Shown here: one piece after another, positions 14,920 to 23,191 of the stretch
Layout: each line of letters begins with the position of its first letter
Position numbering within the stretch: position 1 is the first letter of the stretch
Assembly: GCF_963422545.1 (NCBI RefSeq)
Contig: NZ_OY730238.1
Span: 248,001 to 312,000 of the forward strand
DNA: 64,000 nt
Source: an uncultured Flavobacterium sp.
Lineage (GTDB): Bacteria; Bacteroidota; Bacteroidia; Flavobacteriales; Flavobacteriaceae
Direction of reading: 5' to 3'
Program-made: the position numbers and the translations under genes
The notes under the pieces: generated by a model
Databases searched by the model: none
Told to the model about the DNA's origin: nothing
Seen by the model: only the letters and a program-made list of their open reading frames with translations

Positions 14920-15972
14920 TTAAATCAAATTTGTGTTTTTAAAGTTGCGTGTGATAAACTCAAAAGCTGCAAACATAATATGACCCATTGATTTTGCATT
15001 TTTGAATTTCATATCATTTGTATAACGATACAATTCCATTTTTAGTTGATTCAAATGATCTTCTGTCGAAATAGTATCGTGACACATAATATTTAATAAT
15101 TTTTTGATTCTGTTTTCGGCCGAATGTATACGTTTTGCCAGAATAGCTCTTTCTTCATCTTTGTACTGAATAATCGAACGTTCTTCGAGTTTCTCTTTAA
15201 TTAATTTTATCATTGGATAATTTTCCTTGAAAAACTGCGGACGATATACTTTAAAATTGCCCTCGTAACATTGCTGGTCAAAATCGATTGGGCGAATTTT
15301 ATAGACTACCTGATCAAAATCGTGAATTGGCACTATCACATAATTATACGCACGCATATCGCCCAAAAGTCTGATCATACAACGCTCGTTGAATTTGACA
15401 AATTCTTTTGCGATTTGCGATTTTTCCATTTCGGTACAATTATCTAATAAAGTATCCATAAAAACATCACCCGGAATTCCGATAATATGTTCTTCGATAA
15501 GGGTGTCTTTATAGACCAAAAAATTGATTTTATCAGGCGAAAGAATATCTTCTAATTCTAAACCATAAATTCTGGAAGCATCTGCTTTTTTAATATAAAA
15601 GTGAACGTAGTTATCATTGAGAATATTTCGGACTTTGATTCTGAATGGCTTTGAATTTCCAAAAGTGCAATAATCTATTGCATCAATATTCAGAAACTGA
15701 ATAATTTCACTATTTCCATCAGAATGTAAAAGTGAATATATTTTTTTCAGATTCAAATCGATCTCATTTCTTTCAAACTCGCTATAGTAAACCCGAATCC
15801 ATAAAGTATCTGTTTCATTTTTATCATATACATTTATAGAACCTGAAAAACGCAATAAATCATCATAGAACACAGATACTTTCGAGATGCGTTCGTATCG
15901 TTCTAAATAACTTAAAAGGGATTGCGTTAAAGGATAAGAAGGTTTTTTTAAAACCATTAAAGGTTCGCTCAT
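14920..15972 (-). CDS. Uncharacterised protein with kinase-like motifs
   Basis: A 350-aa soluble protein without signal peptide or membrane segments; I do not recognise a named family. Its middle holds an ordered set of protein-kinase-like landmarks: FYIKKAD (Lys128/129, candidate ATP lysine), a glutamate in GLELEDIL (139-141), RLLGDMRAYNYVIV (Asp205 and Asn210, like HGDxxxxN catalytic loops) and IRPIDFDQQ (Asp230-Asp232, like the metal-binding DFG/DFE). The order and spacing resemble aminoglycoside phosphotransferase or HipA-like kinases. The last 100 residues are helical and basic. A kinase fold is inferred only. The gene is divergent from the ABC transporter at 16080. Confidence 0.55.
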   Translation of the reverse strand: MSEPLMVLKKPSYPLTQSLLSYLERYERISKVSVFYDDLLRFSGSINVYDKNETDTLWIRVYYSEFERNEIDLNLKKIYSLLHSDGNSEIIQFLNIDAIDYCTFGNSKPFRIKVRNILNDNYVHFYIKKADASRIYGLELEDILSPDKINFLVYKDTLIEEHIIGIPGDVFMDTLLDNCTEMEKSQIAKEFVKFNERCMIRLLGDMRAYNYVIVPIHDFDQVVYKIRPIDFDQQCYEGNFKVYRPQFFKENYPMIKLIKEKLEERSIIQYKDEERAILAKRIHSAENRIKKLLNIMCHDTISTEDHLNQLKMELYRYTNDMKFKNAKSMGHIMFAAFEFITRNFKNTNLI

Positions 15973-16079
15973 TTTAAATATCTTTAATACAAATTTACAT
16001 TAATTCATTTTAAAGTTAGAATTTAGCGTAACAATAAGCAAATTGAATCGTCATACATAAAACTAAAACCGAAATAAAT

Positions 16080-16991
16080 TTGGAAACCATACTTACCATT
16101 GAGAATCTTAGTAAAAGATACGGCCGAATTCAAGCCTTAAAAGATGTATCTTTTAAAATACAAAAAGGCCGTGTTTACGGTATTTTAGGACCAAACGGAA
16201 GTGGAAAATCAACCACTTTAGGAATTGTATTGAATGTTGTAAACAGAACTTCGGGCAATTACAGCTGGTTTGACGGAAAAATACAAACTCACGAAGCCTT
16301 AAAAAAAGTAGGTGCAATTATAGAAAGACCTAACTTTTACCCTTACATGACTGCCGAGGAAAACCTGAAATTGGTTTGTAAAATAAAAAGTATCAATTAT
16401 TCTAAGATAAATGAAAAGCTGGATCTTGTTGGCTTAACAGAAAGAAAGGACAGCAAATTCAGTACTTTTTCGTTAGGAATGAAACAACGTTTGGCCATTG
16501 CGTCGGCACTTTTAAATGATCCCGAAATTTTGATTTTAGATGAGCCTACAAATGGTTTAGATCCGCAGGGAATTCATCAGATTCGAGATATTATTAAAAA
16601 AATTGCTTCGCAGGGAACAACTATTTTATTGGCTTCGCATTTATTAGACGAAGTCGAAAAAGTATGTTCGGATGTTATTGTTTTAAGAAAAGGCGAAATT
16701 CTATATTCCGGTTCAGTTGATGGAATGTCTGCCAATGAAGGTTTCTTTGAACTTCAGGCTAATGATAATTTAGCACTGAAATTGGTTTTACAAAATCATG
16801 AATCTGTGGATAGAATCACGGAGGAAGATGGAAAAATCATGGTTTATTTAAAATCAGATTTATCGGCTTCAGAACTAAACTCGTATTTATTTTCTAAAGA
16901 AATCACTTTGAGTCATTTAGTAAAACGTAAAAACAGTCTTGAAGCACAATTTTTAGAATTAACCAAAAACGCTACTATCAAATCTAACTAA
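16080..16991 (+). CDS. ABC transporter ATP-binding protein (ABC-2 exporter type)
   Basis: A 303-aa ATPase subunit. Walker A is GPNGSGKST (residues 37-45), the signature is SLGMKQRL, Walker B is ILILDEPTNGLDP and the switch histidine lies in LLASHLLDEV. The C-terminal 80 residues are the accessory region typical of bacitracin/lantibiotic-immunity-like (BcrA) ATPases. The start is a TTG at 16080 (reads METILTIENLSKRYG); there is no ATG before Walker A and the upstream frame is closed by a stop, so TTG is needed. That TTG is part of TAAATTTG (16075-16082), which looks like a -7 box. The permease follows three bases after the stop. Confidence 0.9.
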   Translation: METILTIENLSKRYGRIQALKDVSFKIQKGRVYGILGPNGSGKSTTLGIVLNVVNRTSGNYSWFDGKIQTHEALKKVGAIIERPNFYPYMTAEENLKLVCKIKSINYSKINEKLDLVGLTERKDSKFSTFSLGMKQRLAIASALLNDPEILILDEPTNGLDPQGIHQIRDIIKKIASQGTTILLASHLLDEVEKVCSDVIVLRKGEILYSGSVDGMSANEGFFELQANDNLALKLVLQNHESVDRITEEDGKIMVYLKSDLSASELNSYLFSKEITLSHLVKRKNSLEAQFLELTKNATIKSN

Positions 16992-16994
16992 ACC

Positions 16995-17831
16995 ATGAAC
17001 AGACTTATATCTATAGAATTACAAAAAATCTGGAAAAATAAAGCCAGTAAAGTACTTACACTAACCTATTTCATTTTACTTTCGTTTATTGCATTAATCG
17101 CATCGATAAAATTTGACATTGGTCCTTTTAAATTTCATTTGGCAGAAATGGGAATATTTAATTTTCCATATATCTGGCATTTCAATACTTATATCGCAGC
17201 ATGGTTAAAATTTTTCCTTGCCATTGTTATTGTTTCCATGATGGCAAATGAATATAGTTATGGTACATTAAAGCAAAATTTAATTGACGGTTTAAGCAAA
17301 AAAGAATTCATTTTATCAAAATTCCTGACGGTGGTTCTTTTTGCATTATGCTCAACAGTTTTTGTATTTGTAATGAGTTTATTGTTAGGTTTTAGCTTTT
17401 CATCTTATACAGAACTTGACGTTGTTTTTATGAATTTAGATTATCTGTTGGCATTTTTTGTAAAACTAATTGGTTTCTTTTCTTTCTGTTTATTTTTAGG
17501 AATTTTAGTAAAACGCTCGGCTTTTGCTTTAGGTTTTCTTTTGGTTTGGAGTATAATTGAAGGAATTCTAAAAGGTCTTTTGGCTTTTAAAATTTTCCCA
17601 AACAGCAATACAGGTGATTATATCATGCAGTTTCTTCCATTAGAAGCAATGTCTAACTTAATCATTGAACCATTTTCAAGACTTTCTGTAGTAAGAAGCA
17701 TAGGCACTCAAATGGGTGTGGAAAACGTTAAAGATTATGGCGTTCACTACCTTTCAATTTTGATTGTTTTAATCTGGACTTTCCTATTCGTGTATTTTTC
17801 TTACAAATTATTAAAAAATCGAGATTTATAG
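16995..17831 (+). CDS. ABC-2 type transporter permease
   Basis: A 278-aa membrane protein with six hydrophobic segments, starting MNRLISIELQKIWKNKASKVLTL as is usual for ABC-2 permeases of the BcrB/antibiotic-export group. It follows the ATPase gene by three bases and the two surely form one exporter; the substrate cannot be inferred. Its stop codon is followed at once by a TATATTTG -7-like box for the next gene. Confidence 0.88.
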   Translation: MNRLISIELQKIWKNKASKVLTLTYFILLSFIALIASIKFDIGPFKFHLAEMGIFNFPYIWHFNTYIAAWLKFFLAIVIVSMMANEYSYGTLKQNLIDGLSKKEFILSKFLTVVLFALCSTVFVFVMSLLLGFSFSSYTELDVVFMNLDYLLAFFVKLIGFFSFCLFLGILVKRSAFALGFLLVWSIIEGILKGLLAFKIFPNSNTGDYIMQFLPLEAMSNLIIEPFSRLSVVRSIGTQMGVENVKDYGVHYLSILIVLIWTFLFVYFSYKLLKNRDL

Positions 17832-17839
17832 TATATTTG
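17832..17839 (+). promoter_or_regulatory. Candidate -7 box of first T9SS gene
   Basis: TATATTTG, inside a short palindrome at 17830-17846, ends eight bases before the ATG at 17847. If used, the mRNA leader would be almost absent. No -33 TTG is seen at the usual distance. Confidence 0.35.
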
Positions 17840-17846
17840 TTATACT

Positions 17847-20177
17847 ATGAATTACACAAAAAGTTTTTTATTTATTTTAATTATCTGTTGCTTCACTGTA
17901 AAAATGAATGCACAATATATTACTATTGATGATCAAAAAACACCGCAAGAACTAATTGAAAATATTTTAGTCAATAGTTCTTGCGCTTCTGCTTCAAACA
18001 CAAGTGGAAAGGGAGATACTTTTACACCCGGAAAAAATAGTTTTGCCTATTTTAATGCCGGAACAAGTGGTTTTCCTTTTTCAGAAGGAATTGTTTTAAC
18101 AACTTCAACAAGTACAGAAGGTATTGGCCCATATGTTAGCAATTTGGGTAGCGGAAGCCCAAACTGGCTGGGTGATTCGGATTTAAATCAAATACTGGGG
18201 ATTAAGTCTATAAACGCAACATCTATAGAACTTGATTTTGTTGCTTTAACTGACATTTTAAGTTTTAACTATATTTTTGCTTCAAATGAATATCAGTATG
18301 ATTTTCCATGCACATATTCAGATGGGTTTGCTTTTTTAATCAAAGAAGCCGGAACAAGTAATCCTTATCAAAACATTGCAGTATTACCGGGTACAACTAT
18401 ACCCGTATCTTCCGTAAGTGTTCGCCCAAACATTGAACCTGGAGTAGTCCCTCCCCCTGCTAATAGATCTTATCCTGGATGTCCTGCAGCAAATCAGACA
18501 TATTTTAATGGTTTAAACAATATTAATAGCCCTGTAAATTATGCCGGACAAACCGTGATTATGAATGCACAAACAAATGTGATAACTGGAAAAACATATC
18601 ACATAAAACTTGTTGTTGCTGATGCCGGTGAAAGATACTATGATTCTGCTGTATTTTTGCAAGCCGGCAGCTTTGCTTCTAAAATAACTTTTGGACAAGA
18701 TAGAACTTCAGCAAATAATAATCCTATGTGCTTTGGAGAAACACTTCTATTAGACCCAAAATTGTCTCCAGCTTATTCATACAAATGGTTCAAAAACAAT
18801 GTGCAAATTGCAACTACTCCAACGATTACTGCCACAGACGCGGGAACTTATAGAGTCGAAGTTACATTAACTCCTTCTACGTGTAGCTTAGTTGGAGAAA
18901 TCAAAATCGAATATGCTCCGGAAATTCTATCAACGGATACTCCCTTAATTCAATGCGACAATAATACAGATGGAATTAGTGTTTTCAACTTAACAAAAGT
19001 CGATAATATCATCAAAAACAATGTTTCTACGATTACAAACAATGGTTATTATGAATCATTAGCTGATGCTCAAAACAAAACAAATCCTATAACAAACCCT
19101 GCAAATTATACTAACAAAGCAAACAATCAAATTGTTTTTGCCAGAATTGAAAACAAATACGGCTGCTACAAAATTGTCAAAGTTACATTGCAAATATCTA
19201 CTGCAACACTTCCTAATCAAAACCCAATCGCAACTTGTGATAAAGATGACAAACAAGACGGTTTTTATCAATTTGATTTTGAATCAAAAGTTACTCCACA
19301 AGTTCTTGCAGGTTTACCAAGCGGACTAGTTGCCGATTACTTTTTAACTGAAAATGATGCTTTAACAGAAACAAATAAGTTACCAAATCTCTTTAAAAAT
19401 ACAACTGCTTTTAATCAGACCATTTATGTTAGGGTTGTTAACGGACCGGATTGTTATGATGTAACATCTGTACCTCTTGTTGTAAACACTTTTGATCCGC
19501 CCAATTTTCAAGATGAATACAAAACTTTATGCAAAGGTTCTACTACAACATTAAGCGTTGCAACTGGTTTTAGTAGTTATTCATGGAGTACGGGCAGTAC
19601 TGACAATCATATCGACGTTGGTACCGCAGGAGATTATTCTGTTACTGTAAAAGATGCAAATGTCTGTGAGAAAACTAAAAAGTTCAAAGTAATAGCTTCT
19701 GAACCCGCAACAATAACTGGTGTAGTTATTAAAGATTTTTCAGGAACTGATAACTCTGCTTTAATAGAATATACCGGAGCTGGAAATTATGAATTCTCCA
19801 TTGATGGAATTTCTTATCAGGACAATCCTTTATTTACAGGAGTAAAACCAGGCGTATATAATGCTACATCCAGAGACAAAAACGGATGCGGAATATCTGG
19901 CGCATTTGTATTCTATGTTTTAGATTATCCAAGATTTTTTACGCCTAACGGAGATGGCTACAATGACTTATGGTTTATTAAAGACTTCGATCAGCTTCCT
20001 GCTTATAAAGTATCTATTTTTGACCGTTACGGAAAATTATTAAAACAAATGGACCAAAACAGCTCAGGATGGAACGGAAATTATAATAACCAGCAACTTC
20101 CATCAGATGATTATTGGTTTACTTTAATTCTTGAAAACGGAACTGGTATTAAAGGTCATTTTAGCTTAAAGAGATAA
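17847..20177 (+). CDS. Choice-of-anchor L protein with T9SS type B sorting domain
   Basis: A 776-aa secreted protein. A signal peptide ends at about KMNAQ, followed by a choice-of-anchor L domain (residues about 25-280; STSTEGIGPYV, FNYIFASNEYQYDFPC and DGFAFLIKE are typical). Ig-like and repeated cysteine-containing segments (LIQCDNNTDGISVFNL, IATCDKDDKQDGFYQFDF) follow. The C-terminus is the gliding motility-associated/T9SS type B domain (FFTPNGDGYNDLW, IFDRYGKLLKQ, GHFSLKR). It is exported by Sec and then T9SS and stays attached to or leaves the cell surface; adhesion is the usual guess. The paralogous gene at 20240 shares the repeat and sorting domains. Confidence 0.9.
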   Translation: MNYTKSFLFILIICCFTVKMNAQYITIDDQKTPQELIENILVNSSCASASNTSGKGDTFTPGKNSFAYFNAGTSGFPFSEGIVLTTSTSTEGIGPYVSNLGSGSPNWLGDSDLNQILGIKSINATSIELDFVALTDILSFNYIFASNEYQYDFPCTYSDGFAFLIKEAGTSNPYQNIAVLPGTTIPVSSVSVRPNIEPGVVPPPANRSYPGCPAANQTYFNGLNNINSPVNYAGQTVIMNAQTNVITGKTYHIKLVVADAGERYYDSAVFLQAGSFASKITFGQDRTSANNNPMCFGETLLLDPKLSPAYSYKWFKNNVQIATTPTITATDAGTYRVEVTLTPSTCSLVGEIKIEYAPEILSTDTPLIQCDNNTDGISVFNLTKVDNIIKNNVSTITNNGYYESLADAQNKTNPITNPANYTNKANNQIVFARIENKYGCYKIVKVTLQISTATLPNQNPIATCDKDDKQDGFYQFDFESKVTPQVLAGLPSGLVADYFLTENDALTETNKLPNLFKNTTAFNQTIYVRVVNGPDCYDVTSVPLVVNTFDPPNFQDEYKTLCKGSTTTLSVATGFSSYSWSTGSTDNHIDVGTAGDYSVTVKDANVCEKTKKFKVIASEPATITGVVIKDFSGTDNSALIEYTGAGNYEFSIDGISYQDNPLFTGVKPGVYNATSRDKNGCGISGAFVFYVLDYPRFFTPNGDGYNDLWFIKDFDQLPAYKVSIFDRYGKLLKQMDQNSSGWNGNYNNQQLPSDDYWFTLILENGTGIKGHFSLKR

Positions 20178-20213
20178 AGTGACATTTTAATTCATAAATC
20201 TTATACGTTTTTA

Positions 20214-20221
20214 TATATTTG
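20214..20221 (+). promoter_or_regulatory. Candidate -7 box of second T9SS gene
   Basis: TATATTTG, the same octamer as at 17832, lies 18 bases before the chosen ATG at 20240. No clear -33 element. Confidence 0.35.
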
Positions 20222-20239
20222 ACTATAAATGAGAAATAT

Positions 20240-23023
20240 ATGAAATCTATTCGGTTATTATTGTTCATTTCCTTGCTATTTGCAATACCGGTTTCTGCAC
20301 AAAAAGAAGCTGCAATCTGGTATTTTGGATTTGGAGCAGGATTAGATTTCAATTCCGGAAACCCCGTTGCTTTAACCAACGGAAAACTTTTTACTAATGA
20401 AGGTTGCGCTACCATTTCTGATAAATACGGAAACTTACTTTTTTATACTGACGGCTCAATTGTTTATGACAAAAGCCATAAGGTAATGCCCAACGGAACA
20501 GGGCTTTTAGGACATCGATCAAGTACACAATCTGCAATTATAGTTCCTAAACCGAAAGATCCAAATCTATATTACATTTTTACGGTAGACGAACCCAATC
20601 CGGCAAATGTAGATGCTAATCCAACAAATGATGAATCTCCTCCAAATAGCGGCTTAAATTATTCTGTAGTCGATTTAAGATTAAACAATGGATTAGGAGA
20701 TATTGTTTCTTCTGAAAAGAATATTCCTCTTATTACATATGATGTAAATAATGCCGAAGATGTAAAGTTTAAATGCTCAGAAAAAATTACCGCCGTACAA
20801 CACAGTGATGGTCTTTCCTTCTGGGTTGTAACTCATTTCAGAAATACTTTTTATAGCTTTAAAGTAAGTACAAATGGAGTCGATCAAACTCCAGTTAAAA
20901 CAATAACTTCACAGGACATGCCGTTAGGCGGTTACAATTCTAATGCGATTGGCTATTTAAAAGCATCTCCTAATGGAAAAAAAATTGCAATCGCTAACAT
21001 GTCTACAAAAACTTCAAATGACCTGAATGCAAATGGCCAGATAAAGCGAAATACCGGAAATGTATATCTTTATAATTTTGATGCTGATACTGGTATTGTA
21101 AGTGATGAAACTCTGCTTTATAATAAGATTGATCCTTATGGAATAGAATTTTCTGCAAAATCAGCAAAACTATACATGACTTACAACACGTATGATGTGC
21201 GTGGGGCCTCTGTAGGGAGCGCACTAATACAATTTGACCTGAAAAAAGCTGATATTGTAAGCTCAATGCAAATCATAAACTCTTCTAATTATGTTGCAGG
21301 AGCGCTTCAGCTTGCCATTGATGAAAAAATTTACAGATCAGGTTATTCGCTTACAGATAATAATATCACAAAGATATCAGTAATCAATAATCCTGAGTCT
21401 GATGGGATTAATTGTAATTTTATTCAAAATAAAATTGATCTAAAAAGCAGAACTTCACAACTGGGACTTCCGCCTTTTATCACCTCTTTATTTTTATATA
21501 CTTTTGATTACGAATTCAATTGTTTGGGACAATCAACACATTTTTACATTAATTCTACAGAAACAATCGATAGTGTATTATGGGACTTTGGTGACGGAAG
21601 TACTTCTAACAATAAAGATGCTTATCACACTTATGCAACAGCTGGGGATTATAAGGTAACATTAATAAAAACAGTAAATGGAGAAAACAGAGAATCGTTA
21701 GAAAAAACGATAACTATTTTCGATAAACCAACTGTAATTACAACACCTTACAAATTGATTCAGTGTGACACTCAGGATGGCAATTCACTGGACGGATTGG
21801 CAACCTTTAATCTTTCTGTTGCAAATGAAGCAATCACATTAGGAAATAGCAATTATAAGGTATTTTATTATCACACCAAAAATGAAGCCGAGACAGATGT
21901 TAATGATACCTCCTCTTTAAATCCTATTTACAAAAACACAGTTCCAAAAGAAGTACTTTATGCAAAAATAAGTCAGCAAAACTCATCTTGTTATAGTATT
22001 GCAACGGTAATTCTGCAAGCAAATCCGTCTAATTCAATCCTACCAGAAGATCTCCATAAATGTGATTTAGGAGATGGAAAAGCTGCATTTGATTTAGAAG
22101 AAAAAAAACAGCTTATTAAAACTGAATTGAATTTACCTGCTGATGTTAGATTATTCTTTTACAATAGCGAAAATGACGCTTCATTATCATTAAATGAAAT
22201 AAAAAACACTGTAACGACAAACTCCAAAACAGTATATATAAGAGCTGAAAATAGTGACGGATGTTATGGGAATGGAAAATTTGAACTTGTCGTTGAACCA
22301 GTTCCGGTTTTAATAGATGCTCAACAAAAAATAATTTGCGAATCCGGATCAAATACAGCTGTCCTTTTAGAACCTAACCCGCCATTATCTCAACCTGATG
22401 ATTATACCTATTCATGGTCAAATGGAGCTACAACACCATCTATTACGGTTAAGGAAGAAGGAAATTACACTCTTACAATCCAAAATAAATCCGGATGTCC
22501 CGCAACTTCAAATCATCCTGTAAAATTATCCCGTTCCCCAGTTCTAAATGAAATAGAAGTAAATGATTTAAATACTTTAAATGAAGTAATTGCAGATGTA
22601 CAGAATCCGGAAGATTATCAATATAGGATTCATTTTCAGAACGGAACCTATAGTGAATTTCAAAATTCAGGAGTTTTTGAAAATATTCCCGGAGGTTTTC
22701 ATGAATTAATTATTGAAAATATCAATGGCTGCGGAAGAATAGCCAAAAGCTTTGCCGTTCTAAATGCTCCAAAATATTTCACACCAAACAATGATGGTTA
22801 CAACGACTATTGGAATTTTACAGGAATAAATGATCCTATTTATAAAAATGCTGTAATATATATTTATGACCGTTACGGAAAGTTATTAAAACAATTGTCT
22901 CCTTTTGGAGAAGGATGGGACGGAACTTATATTAAGGAACCAATGCCTGCATCTGACTATTGGTTTACTATTAAACTAGAAGACGGACGGGAAGCAAAAG
23001 GGCATTTTAGCCTTAAAAGATAA
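20240..23023 (+). CDS. PKD domain protein with T9SS type B sorting domain
   Basis: A secreted protein of about 927 aa. I start it at the ATG at 20240 (MKSIRLLLFISLLFAIPVSAQ, a clean signal peptide) rather than at the TTG seven codons upstream. After the signal comes a beta-propeller-like region (about residues 20-400), then a PKD domain (SVLWDFGDGSTSNNKDAYHTY, about 435-505), two segments with LIQCDTQDG / LHKCDLGDGKAAFDLEE repeats, an Ig-like segment with SWSNGATTPSITV, and the T9SS type B domain (YFTPNNDGYNDYW to GHFSLKR). It is a tandem relative of the gene at 17847, with nearly the same last 15 residues. Confidence 0.9.
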   Translation: MKSIRLLLFISLLFAIPVSAQKEAAIWYFGFGAGLDFNSGNPVALTNGKLFTNEGCATISDKYGNLLFYTDGSIVYDKSHKVMPNGTGLLGHRSSTQSAIIVPKPKDPNLYYIFTVDEPNPANVDANPTNDESPPNSGLNYSVVDLRLNNGLGDIVSSEKNIPLITYDVNNAEDVKFKCSEKITAVQHSDGLSFWVVTHFRNTFYSFKVSTNGVDQTPVKTITSQDMPLGGYNSNAIGYLKASPNGKKIAIANMSTKTSNDLNANGQIKRNTGNVYLYNFDADTGIVSDETLLYNKIDPYGIEFSAKSAKLYMTYNTYDVRGASVGSALIQFDLKKADIVSSMQIINSSNYVAGALQLAIDEKIYRSGYSLTDNNITKISVINNPESDGINCNFIQNKIDLKSRTSQLGLPPFITSLFLYTFDYEFNCLGQSTHFYINSTETIDSVLWDFGDGSTSNNKDAYHTYATAGDYKVTLIKTVNGENRESLEKTITIFDKPTVITTPYKLIQCDTQDGNSLDGLATFNLSVANEAITLGNSNYKVFYYHTKNEAETDVNDTSSLNPIYKNTVPKEVLYAKISQQNSSCYSIATVILQANPSNSILPEDLHKCDLGDGKAAFDLEEKKQLIKTELNLPADVRLFFYNSENDASLSLNEIKNTVTTNSKTVYIRAENSDGCYGNGKFELVVEPVPVLIDAQQKIICESGSNTAVLLEPNPPLSQPDDYTYSWSNGATTPSITVKEEGNYTLTIQNKSGCPATSNHPVKLSRSPVLNEIEVNDLNTLNEVIADVQNPEDYQYRIHFQNGTYSEFQNSGVFENIPGGFHELIIENINGCGRIAKSFAVLNAPKYFTPNNDGYNDYWNFTGINDPIYKNAVIYIYDRYGKLLKQLSPFGEGWDGTYIKEPMPASDYWFTIKLEDGREAKGHFSLKR

Positions 23024-23032
23024 AAAGAAAAG

Positions 23033-23135
23033 AAATTCCAATCTTGAAATTCCAAATTCCAATACTTGATAATGTGTTGCAAATTCCAAATTTTAAACTC
23101 CAAATTCCAAATTCTCATTTTTTCAATCAAAAAAA
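23033..23135. repeat. AAATTCCAAATTCCAA repeat cluster
   Basis: Several imperfect copies of AAATTCCAAATTCCAA stand after the second T9SS gene. The same words form a perfect inverted repeat at 27301-27395. Confidence 0.6.
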
Positions 23136-23169
23136 AAATCCCAAACTCCTTAATTGGAATTTGGGATTT
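23136..23169 (-). terminator. Terminator of typA
   Basis: AAATCCCAAA pairs with TTTGGGATTT (23160-23169). Read on the minus strand the stem is followed by a run of about ten T, just downstream of the typA stop at 23192. Confidence 0.75.
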
Positions 23170-23191
23170 CTATATTGAAATTTAAATCTTA

